Source: Sycobia sp. Sy_11
Lineage: Eukaryota > Arthropoda > Insecta > Hymenoptera > Epichrysomallidae
Assembly: GCA_018907035.1 (NCBI GenBank)
Contig: JACCIC010000002.1
Coordinates: 8,321,501-8,385,500 of the forward strand
DNA length: 64,000 nucleotides
Direction of reading: 5' to 3'
Made by a program: the position numbers and the translations under genes. The notes beneath the pieces are model-generated. The model made no database searches. It saw only the letters and a list, made by a program, of their open reading frames with translations, and was not told where the DNA came from. The first letter of the stretch is position 1; each line of letters starts with the position of its first letter. Below are positions 1 through 38,220 of the stretch, piece by piece.

Positions 1-1792
1 GAAGAATTTTATTTGAAGTATTTATAATACACGAATGGAACATATACAATATTGATACAATTTTATTCATCGCTTTTGAAAAACTTTTCTTTAGCGCACT
101 TAAATATACAATACATACAATTTTATGATTTAAAATTATTCTTTTTTAAATAAGCGTAACAATTATCCCTTTAAAATTTGTTCATATGATAATGCAGGCA
201 TAGATAAAATACCAATAAGTCAAAACATAATTTTGATATAAAAAGTATCTCTAAACATTATATCTGGGCTTTCTACTAATTTTTTTTATCTTTACATTTT
301 CAAAATTGGCGATGTTTAAAAAATTATTATCTATAGTAATCATAAAATAAATCGTTTAAATTTAATTTACAGATGTACACTGTAGGGAAGGTTGTTTTGT
401 CTAACACTTATATACAGTGAATGCTTTGCATCATTCTTCATTGTTCACCCACCTAAAAAAAGCTTATTGGTTTTCACATAATTTATACAATTATTCTCAA
501 CTTGCTTACAATATATTTTATAAGTACAAAATTGAATGAATATATATACAATTTCAACTATATGACATTGCTAGATAATCCAAGACTCAAAATCGTTATG
601 AATAAAGAAAATTCTGTATATTATTCTAATTAATTAATTAATTATATAATACAGGTAATTATTTAATTTTTTATTTCGTAAACGCACTATAGGACATATG
701 AAGGAGATTTTAAACAAATGTTAAAAAAATCCAAAAATTAGTGGTATTTTTATTAATGCTTGAACAAAAGCTATAAAGATAATCGCAATAATATTTTACA
801 TTAGCAAGTTGTGTACATCTTAATCTATTGAATTAATCTATTGAATAGAAATCGATTTTTGAAGAATCAAAAAAGTAAAAACTTTGAAAGAAATATTTAA
901 ATATCAGTCTCTTTGCAATATCTCACGTATGAAACATATTTACTTAAGTTTCAATTGCATTTTATTTCCATAAGCAATCGACGAAACGAGCCTTTTTAAT
1001 GCCTTTGTTATGATTGGCTATGAAAATTCAAATTATGAATCTAATTTCTAATGCTGTAAAGTGCTTAGGTAACTTATACACATTGTGAATAAATTTTTAT
1101 TGTCTACCTACCTATAAAAGATAAGAAAATAAATTTTAATAAATATTAATGCAGTATGGACAAAATATTCAACACAAGAATAATGAAACTGAAATTTATC
1201 AGAAATAAACCATAAGTGAATTGTAGCAGTTACATGCTATAATGAAGATCAAAAATACTTTGTTTTAATCTTCTTTTTGCAGTATTCTATTATACAATAT
1301 CATAAATTTATTTAATAAAGAAATGATTATGGTATTTATATTATTCAATACGTTTCAGTTATAAAATCTCTGAATATAAGAGAAATCCAAATATTGAAAT
1401 TCATCTTTTATAATTCAAATATCATATAACGCCAAAAAATATTCCTTATTAAAATATGCAAAATAATATCACTGAAATAGAATTACGTAATTTACTGTTA
1501 CAATTACTGAATTCTATTAAAAGATATTAACAAAAAAGTCTGCATATTGGCTTTTATGAGCTTGAATCTTTAAAGACTTTAATAAAATATTATAAAAGTA
1601 CCACGCAATGCGTAACTTACATACAAAAATCAGGTTGCATATACCTACAAGCAAATATGGAATGTGTTGGCATTAATGTACATTATAAATTCCTACTATG
1701 GCAGTATTGTACATAACTTTATTGTTAGAATTTAAGCTTTAAGCAGAGCTAGGATATTCAATGATCTGAATTATTTGTGCGTTAAATTATAT
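1..1792. other. Domino 3' UTR and downstream AT-rich DNA
   Basis: No convincing coding region is present. The part next to 1793 is the 3' UTR of the long domino mRNA (polyadenylation signal candidate at 1718-1723). The rest is AT-rich sequence with no repeat or gene that I can recognise. A longer 3' UTR using another signal cannot be excluded. Confidence 0.6.
1718..1723 (-). terminator. domino: Candidate polyadenylation signal of long domino mRNA
   Basis: TTTATT on the plus strand is AATAAA on the minus strand, about 70 bases after the domino stop codon. In DNA this AT-rich such hexamers are frequent, so this is only a candidate. Confidence 0.35.
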
Positions 1793-27385
<25,593 letters not shown>

Positions 27386-27400
27386 TACACATGACACTGA

Positions 27401-29091
27401 AAAAAGTTTTTCACTTGTATATTCTATGAAATTTTCAAATGTTCTGTACTAAATATAATATGAGCTGTGACAAATTGATAAAAATTAATTTAATTTATAT
27501 TATAAAAAAGAACCTATAGTAAACGGAATTAAATGTCAACAGAGATAAAGTTAATTCTTATAAAAATAAATTTTGTTTGGAAATAAGATATAAAATAAAA
27601 TACAAGGAAAAACTGGATAAATAAAAATTATTTATAGAAGAATAAAACAGGTGTTAAAATCAGAAAAACATCATTCAGAATAACTAATCAAATAAATAGC
27701 ACACATAAGATGGTATAGCCTTTTATCTAGACATTTAGTTTTAGTAGTGTGCATATAACACACAGGTAATAAATATTTCAGTTAATTTTTCACTTCAAAG
27801 CAGAAAATTTAATAGTGAAAAATTCTAATAAAAATAGTAAAACAACTTTTCCACTTCACATAGAATTTATTTATATATAGAAAAATTATTAAAATTAAAA
27901 ATCTAAATCTTGATTTACTTAGGCAATAATTAAAAACAAATTGATTAGGTTACAAAATCTTGCAATCTACTTTCTCGACAATGTTTCATTTTATTACACA
28001 ACTGTAAATTGAAAATACTTGGAAGCAGGACAAGCAAAACAGTAAGTAAAAATAAAAAACGAATATCGAAATATTATAGTAACATAGAAAAGTACTAAAA
28101 AATGAAAGAAAATCAACAGGTTTAAAAACAAACAAAATACAGAGATTATAATAAATATCAGGCATTACGGTGTCAAATTACAACTTAATTTATTTTAATT
28201 TTAATGAATAACGCTTTGATCAAAAAAGCCGGTAACAACGCATAGAATTAGTTTTTTACGAATAACATCTTTTGCATCGAAAAAATATCGAATTCTGTGA
28301 GTAAATAATAACAATATATATATATATATTTCACTCTTTAAATTTTATACAATTTTAAACTGCAGGTGAAGAAGTTGAATAAGTCGTACATATTTACGTT
28401 TTAGAATTAAATCTGATTAGGTTATCCATGGTGCCAATATAAAATTAGTCTAGAAGAATCGTGGACGTCCTCTTTTTTCCTCACCCATGAACAAGAATGG
28501 GATATAAAACTGGATACAAAACACAGAGAGAAAATGAGCTAAGGACTCAGCTTATATTGAGCGAAATATATAGTCAGCGGCATATAAAATCGCGGTAACC
28601 ACCACGAATAAGACGAAGATGCAATACTACTACATGCGCTAACCTACAGTGCTGACAACGCAAGTAAAAAAGCTCAACGGATCTCGCGAAATCCGATAGT
28701 ACGAGAAGGGAAGAAATAAAAATAAATCTGGCAACGAGAGCGGCTGTATGTATACAATATATCCCTTGAAATCCCAGTAAAACATCGTCAACAGGACACC
28801 CAGTGCACGAAACGGCTTTTCTGCTCTCCGGGGAACCGACAAAACCGCGCGCATCCACCTCGTGTCCCCGAGGAGGCGACCGACATCCTCGGCGAAAATC
28901 CCCACCCTGACGAAGTTTACAATACGATACTGGGAGGATGAAAAAACAGAGAAAGAGAGATGGAGCTATAAGAGAAGAGAACGTCGGCGGCGGCAGTGTT
29001 GCATGGAGGCCCTCGCGCTCTTCCTCACAAAGGAAATTTCGCGTCGGCCATGTTGCATGTGCGCGCGGAAGAGATACGCGCGCCGACTTAC
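27401..29091 (-). other. domino: Probable 5' UTR intron of domino
   Basis: The sequence just before the domino start exon looks like an acceptor (TTTTTTCAG). The next strong minus-strand donors upstream in transcript sense are near 29092 and 29231. The interval between is AT-rich up to about 28,400 and then becomes CpG-rich. No protein-coding gene is recognised. Confidence 0.45.
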
Positions 29092-29450
29092 ATTAGGATA
29101 GAGAGAGATACCCATACATATACCGCATATTATATATATATATATATATATGCCTCGCGCTGCTACAATTACCCCGCGTTAACGATAGGGAAAGAGAGTG
29201 AGACAGACAAACAGACAGAAATACACTTACCATAACGTAATCACCGAAATTCCGCGAGGACGAGCCATCCGCACGGGAACTGCGCCGTGTACCCGGTGGG
29301 GGCCCACGTACCTCTGTTACGTTCTGCAGACAAAGAGCCCGCGGCCGGCAGTCGTCGTCGTCGTTTTCGGCGACGATATAGGACCGCGCGCGCGCGCGCA
29401 CACCACGTACCGCTGCTGCGTACGCGTCTCTCCTATACCTCTTTTACACA
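29092..29450 (-). promoter_or_regulatory. domino: Candidate domino 5' UTR exon and promoter block
   Basis: This CpG-rich block carries two good minus-strand donors: CTAAT|GTAAGT (exon end 29092) and TTATG|GTAAGT (exon end 29231). The second best fits the consensus. Either could be the end of the first, non-coding domino exon that splices to 27400. The transcription start is not identified. Confidence 0.35.
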
Positions 29451-30790
29451 CACCAGTAAAAGAGAGAGACGGAGAGCGTATGCTTATAGAAGCCAACGCG
29501 CGCGCGCAAACGAGATGGCCGAGAAAGACGGACGAGCCCGGATTCTTTCTATTTTTCCAGAAGCTCGTGAAATTTTTCGAGCAGCCACTTCGGATGTCCT
29601 ATTACTATATATATATATATACATATATATACATATATATATATATCTATATGTATATATGTATATATATATGTACACGTATGTATGCACTCGTTCCGCC
29701 TATCGAGGAACGGTTTATGTATGCAAAATCGTCTGTTTCTCTTTCTTACTTCTTGAACGTATATGCGCTGCAGGCAGTTGCGAGCCGCGCCCGTTCTCGC
29801 TTTATTTCGCTCTATAAAAGCGGAACGGCATTTTGCTGATGCGCTGCTGCTGCTTGCTCTTCTAGCTGAGCGCGCGCGCGTGCAATCGTCAGAGAGGGAG
29901 AGAGAGAAAGGGCTACCTATGTAGACGAAACAGAATATGATCCCCGGAGCGAAAGAGATAACTGCATGCGGTTATGAACGCGCGTGTGCGTATGTGCGTG
30001 CATGCGGTAGTGCCCGCAATGACTGCTTTCATCTCTCTCACTCACTCACTCACTCTCACCATCTCTCTCTCTTTCACTCAGGTTCGCCACTGTGTAGTAC
30101 TCTGATTTCCTTGTATAAGGCACAACTTCTAAACATGGCCTCTCAGTTTTACCCCCTCCCTCTCTCGTTTACTCCCTCCATTCTTTTCTATTGGATATTC
30201 TCTTCTCTCTTCAACTCCCCTTTTTGATATAATGTTCACGCGCGCGCACACGTACACACTTGTTTATCCTCTCTCTTTTTCCAGCAGAGACGCGCATGCG
30301 CAATGCGAAAATCGAGGGGGCGGGTCGAAGTCCGTGTATATACTATATATATATATATATATATTACGAAGCTACCGCCGTCGTATTTCACCGGTGTGGT
30401 GGTGGTGATATGGTGGTGCTTCGGTCTGTCCCGATGTTATATCCGAATCGTTGTGCTGCTCGGTGAGCTTTGCTGGGCAACAGCAGCGAGAGAGACGGAA
30501 GAGACGCGCACGTAGAAAGCCACAAGATGGCGCTACATCCGGGAGGCGAGAGAAAGATTGTTGCCCTGCGATCCTATAGCTGTGCACGTTGCGAGCTGAT
30601 GCAGGGAGGGGAGGTTTGGCGACATGAGAATCTGACGTAATTTTGCAATGAAACATGGGGAAAACTCACAACAGGCTACGATAATTGACGGTTTATCTGA
30701 CGGTCAAAATTTGTAAAGATAACGTGATTGGTTTAATAGAACGAGACGAGAAACTGGCAACAGGGTAAAGAGGCGGAGCTTCCGGTGTGA
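29450..30790. other. CpG- and microsatellite-rich intergenic block
   Basis: There are (TA)n and TATG-type runs at about 29605-29660 and 30343-30364, CG-alternating runs near 29385-29400 and 29870-29880, and CT and CACT repeats near 30030-30075. Open frames here follow the repeats and I do not call them genes. GA/CT runs could serve as GAGA-type promoter elements (inference). Confidence 0.5.
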
Positions 30791-30906
30791 GAGGTGGGGA
30801 TAAAATATAAGACTAATCGTATTCGGAGCCGAAGACCGAAATCGAATACTTGCGCCTCTCTCTCTCCCTCTCTCGGTCACTCACTCACTCACTATCTCTC
30901 TTTCCG
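30791..30906 (+). promoter_or_regulatory. Candidate promoter and 5' UTR exon of the RAD51D-like gene
   Basis: A TATA-like motif (ATAAAATATA, from 30800) is followed about 100 bases later by CT/CACT-rich sequence and a strong plus-strand donor, TTTCCG|GTGAGT (exon end 30906). The RAD51D-like coding exon has an acceptor (TTGTTTCCAG) 49 bases before its ATG, which implies such an upstream non-coding exon. Linking the two is inference. Confidence 0.3.
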
Positions 30907-31383
30907 GTGAGTCAAGCGAGAATGGAAAACTGGAAAACAAATTGAAACGTAGCTTTTTACAATTAAATTAAATAATATTAGACTATGATTCACCTAGGTG
31001 TTTGCTGAAACTAACAGATGAGTGTATTGGGAAAATCCTCATCAGGTTTATTCGACAATCACTTATTTCATTATTTCGAAATATATGAATTTAAAACGGG
31101 TCACATGATTCTGACTATTTCGATAGCAGAGGTGGAACTCAAAATGGCAGACATCCGGCAATTGTATGTATTTGATCGCGTTCTACTGAAGTTCTTTGAA
31201 AAATTCATGTAGCTGAGGAAAATTTCAAAATTTCAGTTATAATTGGTAATTCAAACTGTTTTCTTTTTCTTTATAAAAAATCGTAGTGAATTGTTATCAT
31301 TTAACTGATGTGCTACTTATGAAATTATACATTCAAAACCAACCATTTTAATAATTAAATATTAGATTCAATATAACAAGTTT

Positions 31384-31387
<4 letters not shown>

Positions 31388-31417
<30 letters not shown>
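31388..31417 (+). repeat. Poly(A) run of 30
   Basis: An uninterrupted run of 30 A. No recognisable retroposed gene precedes it and no target-site duplication was seen, so it is listed as a homopolymer. Confidence 0.95.
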
Positions 31418-31418
<1 letters not shown>

Positions 31419-32055
31419 AACTAGCATTCGATTCTAATTATAAATACGACTACATATTCTAGAAGGCATATGGCACTCTTAAAATAGAACGGACAAATAT
31501 TTTCCATCAATTTCGGTAATCGAAAAAAATTAAAGAAATTATTTTAGAAGAACGAATTATCGTAAAGGCGACTACTAAGTTGTATCCGAGATCTACCGCA
31601 ATAATCAATAACATTTTATATACGAATTTATGGAAATGATTGGCATTACAATAACGTAACGCACGCACGCGAGAAAAAAATCATATAAAGCGCGCATATA
31701 TTTTTATTTACAAAATCATATTTTACCGTCTGCTGGCATGTAACACGTGTGCTATCGCGAGGGAAACTAAAATACCTGTTATAATACACACATGCGTCTA
31801 TTAAAGTAAATTGTAAGCAGTAATTAATATTTACACGCATACACACGCATATATTATATAGCGTTTATCATCGGTATTGCATACGTGAGCGACATATATA
31901 AGATGTAGAAAAAGTAACGGCGGGTCAGGTGAGCATGAAGGCAAGCAGGTAGGCAATAGAGAACTAAAATGCTAAAAAAATGCATAAACGCGTCGCATGT
32001 ATACTTATGCATTTATAAATTGCACGTGGTAAAAAGAAAAGAGGTGCAGAAGAGG

Positions 32056-32059
<4 letters not shown>

Positions 32060-32119
<60 letters not shown>
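32060..32119. repeat. (GA)n microsatellite
   Basis: An uninterrupted GA run of about 60 bases immediately next to a candidate minus-strand splice donor (CT|GTAAGT). Confidence 0.95.
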
Positions 32120-32122
<3 letters not shown>

Positions 32123-32127
32123 CTTAC

Positions 32128-32450
32128 AGCTTTAATAATCCGAAGCACGTTTTGGAGTGTACTGATTCAGCCGGGGGCTCGCGAATTTCCCTCCAGCTCC
32201 ACGTGGTCGTTGTCCTCCGGCGGGCTTATAACCGCGGACATCGTTCTTGGCAGCCGCTGACGACGACGCGGTCGGCTCCTCGCCCCGCTGCTCGAGGTTC
32301 GGCCTCTTCCCCGTTGGCTCGTCATCGTACGGCTTAGATATCGAAAATTTCGTTTTTTCATTATTTTCTGTTTTTTTTTTTTTTTTCTTCTTTTTTTACC
32401 CTCCTCCTCAACACCAAAGAGCGCACCGGCGCAACAGCTCGCGCCGTCCT
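32128..32450 (-). promoter_or_regulatory. Candidate non-coding first exon and promoter on the minus strand
   Basis: A near-consensus donor (AAAGCT|GTAAGTATT, exon end 32128) is preceded in transcript sense by a CpG-rich block that ends in a T-rich tract near 32370-32400. It could be an alternative distal 5' UTR exon of domino or a separate non-coding transcript. A 64-codon frame (32167-32361) lies inside it, but I have no reason to think it is translated. Confidence 0.3.
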
Positions 32451-32732
32451 CGCTCCGATGTCGATATTAATATGTGGGTCCCCATACAGTCCCTCCTCGA
32501 AAGAGTGCGCGAGAGCAATAGCAATAGGTAGTATTATAATATTATTCCGCTTATCCGAAGAATGTACTCGGGAGTCTCGGGTGCGCGCGCGGGAGGCTCG
32601 TCGCCCGGTATATTACACGCACACGTACACGTTGATTAATAATGGATGTGGGACTCTCGCATATGGAGCGGTTTTTTTTTTCGTTCTAGAAAGTGTCGCA
32701 AGCGAAGCCACACGCGGGTCCGAAATCTTTAT

Positions 32733-32748
32733 TGTATGTATGTATGTA

Positions 32749-32797
<49 letters not shown>
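32733..32797. repeat. (ATGT)n then (GT)n microsatellite
   Basis: Several ATGT units pass directly into a GT run of about 44 bases. Confidence 0.95.
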
Positions 32798-32800
<3 letters not shown>

Positions 32801-33957
32801 CATTTGTATTTTAACTTCGGATAGCGCATATTAAATATACATATACATATGTGAGCACCACGCTTTTTCAAGCAAAAAGATAAGAATATTCGGAGTTTTT
32901 CTACGTGTGTGAGAATGGCTCTACTCACATGCATAAAAATTATCATGCACGAAAAGCGCATGCCTACAATTCCTAACGCGTATGCCCGCGTCTACTCTGA
33001 ATTATTATTTTCCCCTTCCTGATGGGAAAGTCTCATATGGTGTTCGTAAGGTTTATCATTCGAGTTTCGGTAACTTATTTCACCAAAGTTAAAAAATAGA
33101 TGCACAGAAGTGGAGCAAATCTATACCAGTTTATCAAATCTGTACTATAATATCGCCAAAAAAAGAAAACAACGGACAATTTTACTTTTGGCCCCGCTCC
33201 GAAATCGTCATTATAATTTATTCGTTGCGGATGCTTAAAAATAGGGTGAAAATATTACTGATCAAGTGTATGCAGATACTTACATGACAATGCACTTTTT
33301 ATTGCATACTACTTCGTGATTTGCATAGTCAATTGTTTAAGATTATCTATATATTATCGTTATCACATTACAATTGTTTTCTAACTCTCTATAATGGCAT
33401 AATATGTAAAGTTTTAAAATTTTTTTTTTTCGTTCCATTTTTCTGCTTATTCATTCGACAATCCATGATACTCTCGGCCTTACCTTTAATAATAATAATA
33501 ATAATAATGCACAACAACCGGTTAGCTTATATTAAAAGGATTCAAGAAAAACGAGACAGGTTATATTATATTGTTGAAGGATCGAAAAATAAAACTGTTA
33601 TATAAATGTTTGCTTGTACGTTTGAATTTACTTAGGATGGTATCTATGTAGGTAAGCATCGTATAAATTGGCTACATTCGACCCGCGCACTGCGCGTCAA
33701 CTTTTTTATGCAAATAACAAAAACTAGTTAACGCATTCGCGCAATTCCATCTGTATTAGTAAAGGTGGCGCAACTCTTTTAATGCGCGTAATGGAAGTAT
33801 ATTACGCTTTATACGAATCCAAAATTAACTTACGGAGGATCGATGGTTAATTTATTTGAAAAGTCGACCCGTAAACATAATCTTCATCTCATCTCTTGCA
33901 GAGTGCAAATGGTACAGATCTCGTAATTTAATCGAATTGTTCGGTCCTTCATTCGAT

Positions 33958-34005
<48 letters not shown>
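33958..34005. repeat. (TA)n microsatellite
   Basis: An uninterrupted TA run of about 48 bases. Confidence 0.95.
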
Positions 34006-34013
<8 letters not shown>

Positions 34014-36200
34014 GAACGAGTCAATAATAATTCAAAAGTATCAAAACGTTAATGGAAGTTTTCAAAATAGCAGTCATTTTGGGATAATAATAAAATCCAC
34101 GTATATAGTTACTTGTCGTTAATATATAAATGCTGAATAATTATTTCTTTGGCTGTAACTTTACATTATCATAAGCGGCGAGCATGAAAATAATTGCACC
34201 CGCTTGTATTTTTTCATTATAAACATCCGATATAATATACCCCATATAATGCATACAGATGTTTATGTAAATTTCTCAACGCCCCTCCCTCCTTCCGCCC
34301 GCGCCCCATCTCACCCCTCTTTTCGCACCACTTAAGCAAAATTTATGGGAGGCTTTTCACATATTTCGTATGTTATATTATACATCAGATTTAATATTTT
34401 ACGCAGTTGATTTTATAAAATCTCGTGTAAAGTCACTGCCGGGAAAAATCTTGGTTTTTCTTTTTTCTTCTTAATGTCTGGTTTGTGCGTTGCATAAATA
34501 AGTACTTATCGGTCGCAGATGAACAAAAATAGATTATACATCTATTATATGTTATAAAACCGCGGTTCTCGTCAAGGGATGCTGTTCATTTCCAATTTAA
34601 GGGGATGTCGACTGTTCTCCTATTCAGATTAAATTATAGAAGTGCTTTGTTTATCGTCTCCGTTCCCAATATTACGATGTGGATATATTAAATTATTGAA
34701 AATTTCGTAGCCAATCTTGCCCATTATTCTTCTAGAAAAGACAATAAATGTAAATGTATTGTGAGGTTAAAAAAATGCCCATGCAAGCAATCGCGCGCAT
34801 ATTTATACACAACATATTAGCAATATATCGCGCGTCGATATAGATTCATCCAAAAATTTTAAACTTAAAATTTTAGATAAAAAATGTTTATAAGATCTGA
34901 TATATATATGCCGCCTATCGGTAATGCTACACACCGGAAAATATTAAATGGAGGCCAGTAAGTGTATAAAATATATTTAGTTTATATATTCGTTCGAGAA
35001 AAGACAAAAGATTTTCATAATACATATAGTACAAAACATAAAAAACGTATCGCAATCCGTTACTTTTCCAAAGCCATTTTTAATAAGAGCTGTATGCATC
35101 TGCGAATACGATATCGATCAGAGTAACGTAATTGTTCTGTAAACGCATGTATGCGTGTGCGCGTGTGTAACATAGGCAAATGAATTGATCATTATTTTCG
35201 TGTCCGCATTAATTGTCGAATTGGCTACGTCCCACATTTTATACGCAGCTGAAACGTTTTATGAAAATCTCAAAATTTTCAATTATTTACGCATGAAATT
35301 TATCATATAGACTTATGTAAAAGTTGCCAAAGTCGCGATTTTTCACCTACAGACACTTTTGAAAAATCTTAAAAATGCATATATATATAGGATGATTTAA
35401 AAAAAAAAAAAAAGACAAAATGACTTAATTATATATCATCAGAATTTTATGGATTTTCCTTGTAAGTGAGACAAAATACAAAAAATTCCTAAATTCTAAT
35501 AATACCTTGGTTATATATTATCTATACAAACACGATTTATTGCATACTATTATGAAAAGCATGTTTTCGCTGCTGATCGCGATTTATATGTCATAATAAT
35601 ACAAATATAAGTAATTTTGGACCATTATTTGAGGAACACCAAAATGACCATATTGAATTCGCTATCTTGTACAGTTAAATTCTAATGTCAGGAATATATA
35701 CTTTTGTAACTTTAAACGCAGGTTCTCCCACCGTATTTTCTAAATTATCAAAACATCGTGCTTTCAACGGTGTTGATTGAAAAAAATTTTGATTCTCGTC
35801 GTATTTATTGAATATCATAACAGAATTTTTTGAAACTATAGGAATATATATAACTATCGAAAAATATACGAAAAGCTATTGTTTTATAATTGAACTTTTT
35901 TTTAACGTAGTTAATCTATAAAATATTCCAGATTTAGACCGCAATTGATTAATATAGATCACAATTGTTCACGAAATTTATTATACGACATTAAAGCGGT
36001 GGACATTATTTTATAAATTAAAAAGATTCTAACCCATTAATCACATAGATCTCATATAAATTAGAAACTATAAAAATATGTACATATGCTTAAATCAATA
36101 TAATCAGGATTTTCTTCATATTATAATTTATTTCACTATCTTTGTTTCCAGACTTAATTAATTGACGTTGAAAGTCTAAAATTCAGCGCAATTATTGCCA

Positions 36201-38154
36201 ATGGCGAGATTAGACTCGAGCCTCCATCCGGAATTAAACGAAAATGCCGTGGCGAAATTGCATTCCCAAAATATTTTTACCGTCTACGATTTCATGCTAC
36301 AATCTTACGACGATTTGATGAAAAAATTCGATTTGACATTTAAGGTAAGCTCATATATGTGATTATTCTTTTTTTTTTTTTTTTACACGAAACCTGTACT
36401 TTGGCGCGTGCATTGAATACAATTGCCATCGGTATGAAGTCTATTTTGATTTAGAGCCGACGTACATCGTTAAGAATTCAATTTTTTTTCTCTTCTCCAG
36501 CAAATCGAAAGTATAAGAGAGTCGTTTTTGAAAAGCTTCGGAGGCGAGACAGTAAGCTCGGTCGAGCGCCACGAGCAGGAATTACTAAACAAAATACCAA
36601 CTGGATTAACGAAGTAACGAGCTCATTGCAAATTTTTTATATACACGAAACTTATTTACCAAAAATAAAAATAAAAAAAAAAAAAAAAAAAATCATCACA
36701 ACAAAAAAAATCACGCTTTACAGTCTAGATACTTTATTGTGCGGAGGCCTGCACTGCGGGAAAATTTATGAGATCTGCGGCACTTCGTCGGCCGGGAAAT
36801 CACAGCTGTGCCACTGGATCTCGGTTAACGCGACCTTGAATGCGTCTACGCTGGTCCACTACATAGACGCCAGCAGGAATTTCTACGCATCCAGGATTCA
36901 AATGATGCTGGAGGCCCGTCAGCAGTGCGGCGATCATGTGAGCTCAGTACAATTATGTGTGTGCGCGCGCGCGTGTGTGTGTGTGTGTATTATTCTCAGT
37001 ATAATTATATATATGGGTATTTCTTTTTATAACCCCTGATATCTTCGGCAAAGAAAAATTTACAGATTGAAGCAAGTTGAATCAGTGATAAAAATCCCTG
37101 AAAATTTCTATTAAAACAAAATGAATATATAGCAGTAATTCGTTTCAATCCGTAGAAATGTATAGGTATAAAAAACAACTTTTACAATCATATAATTGTT
37201 ATACGAGTCGAATCGAATTAAAGCGGATTGAGATTTGAGATTAGATCAAATTTTAAGCAAGTTTAATTGTAAATCTGTTTTCAAGCCTTATGTGAATCTG
37301 AAATTTTGGCAATTTTATGAAATCGAAACTACTCGGGTTAAAATTCTTGACAATGGAGCCAATTGCTCAGCGTATTAGCCATTCGTAAATCCGCTTCTAA
37401 TCGATTCAAGCCTTATCAATGGCGTTAAATTCTAACAAGTTTTAAACCGTTTGAAATGGATTGTGACGCATTCAAGTTCTGTGTATTGAGAAAAATTTCC
37501 TAATAAAAATTCAATAATAAAATCGCGAACTGGCAAAATTCAAACAATTATCGCGTACTTTCCAAAAATTAATATAGCCGAAAAGTTTTACAATTTACTA
37601 TTCGTCTGGTAAAATTTCTTAGAAACTATATGGACTTTATTCTTAGATTTTTACAGCCATCTGTGATCAAATTACTAGACAGCATCATAATAATTACTAG
37701 AAAATTTTTCACCGTGCATGCATTTCAAACCGAATGTCATATTTTGGTAATTCAAAAAGATTTAAATGGAATCTAATCAAAATGGTTCTAATTATCGTTT
37801 GAGATTGAAACGGACTGAAGCTTATTCAATGGAAAATCAGTTCAATGCTTTCAATCCGACTCATAATTCTTGCCAACGATCAGAAATTTAAGTAATATCG
37901 TAAAAGCATTGAAATAGATTGGTGCGCGAATTGAAATCTATTATATTATGTAATTGAACAGTGTTTATTCAAATCGTATCAATCCTCTTCAAATCTTATT
38001 AATGACGTACACCCGTTTTAAACAATGTAAATAATGTCATGTCTTTATAATATTTAATCTATTTGAAAGTTGAAGCACGTTCAAATCCGCTTCCAATAAG
38101 CTTTATATTGTTCTTTTATCGAGTCCGATTCAATGCAGATTTTTTACCACGTAG

Positions 38155-38220
<66 letters not shown>

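Larger units (their letters stand above)
30907..36151. other. Non-coding interval before the RAD51D-like gene
   Basis: This is mostly AT-rich sequence, possibly the first intron of the RAD51D-like gene. It holds a 30-base A run at 31388-31417, (GA)n at 32060-32119, a possible minus-strand exon near 32128-32400, ATGT/GT repeats at 32733-32797, (AAT)n at 33488-33508 and (TA)n at 33958-34005. I see no protein-coding gene. Confidence 0.6.

Noticed and set aside
29198..29839. Plus-strand frame of 213 codons in the CpG-rich intergenic block
   Set aside because: It is driven by CG-rich sequence and a (TA)n run giving an Ile/Tyr repeat; no domain, no codon signal, and it overlaps likely promoter sequence.
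31018..31212. 64-codon plus-strand frame starting MSVLGKSSSG
   Set aside because: It has no similarity that I recognise and no splice or UTR context; frames of this length are expected by chance.
31388..31417. Retroposed gene copy ending in the 30-base A run
   Set aside because: The preceding sequence shows no coding remnant or polyadenylation signal, and no target-site duplication was found.
36626..36720. Upstream extension of the open frame into RAD51D-like exon 3
   Set aside because: It crosses a poly(A) stretch and the splice acceptor at 36723; the family alignment begins after the acceptor.
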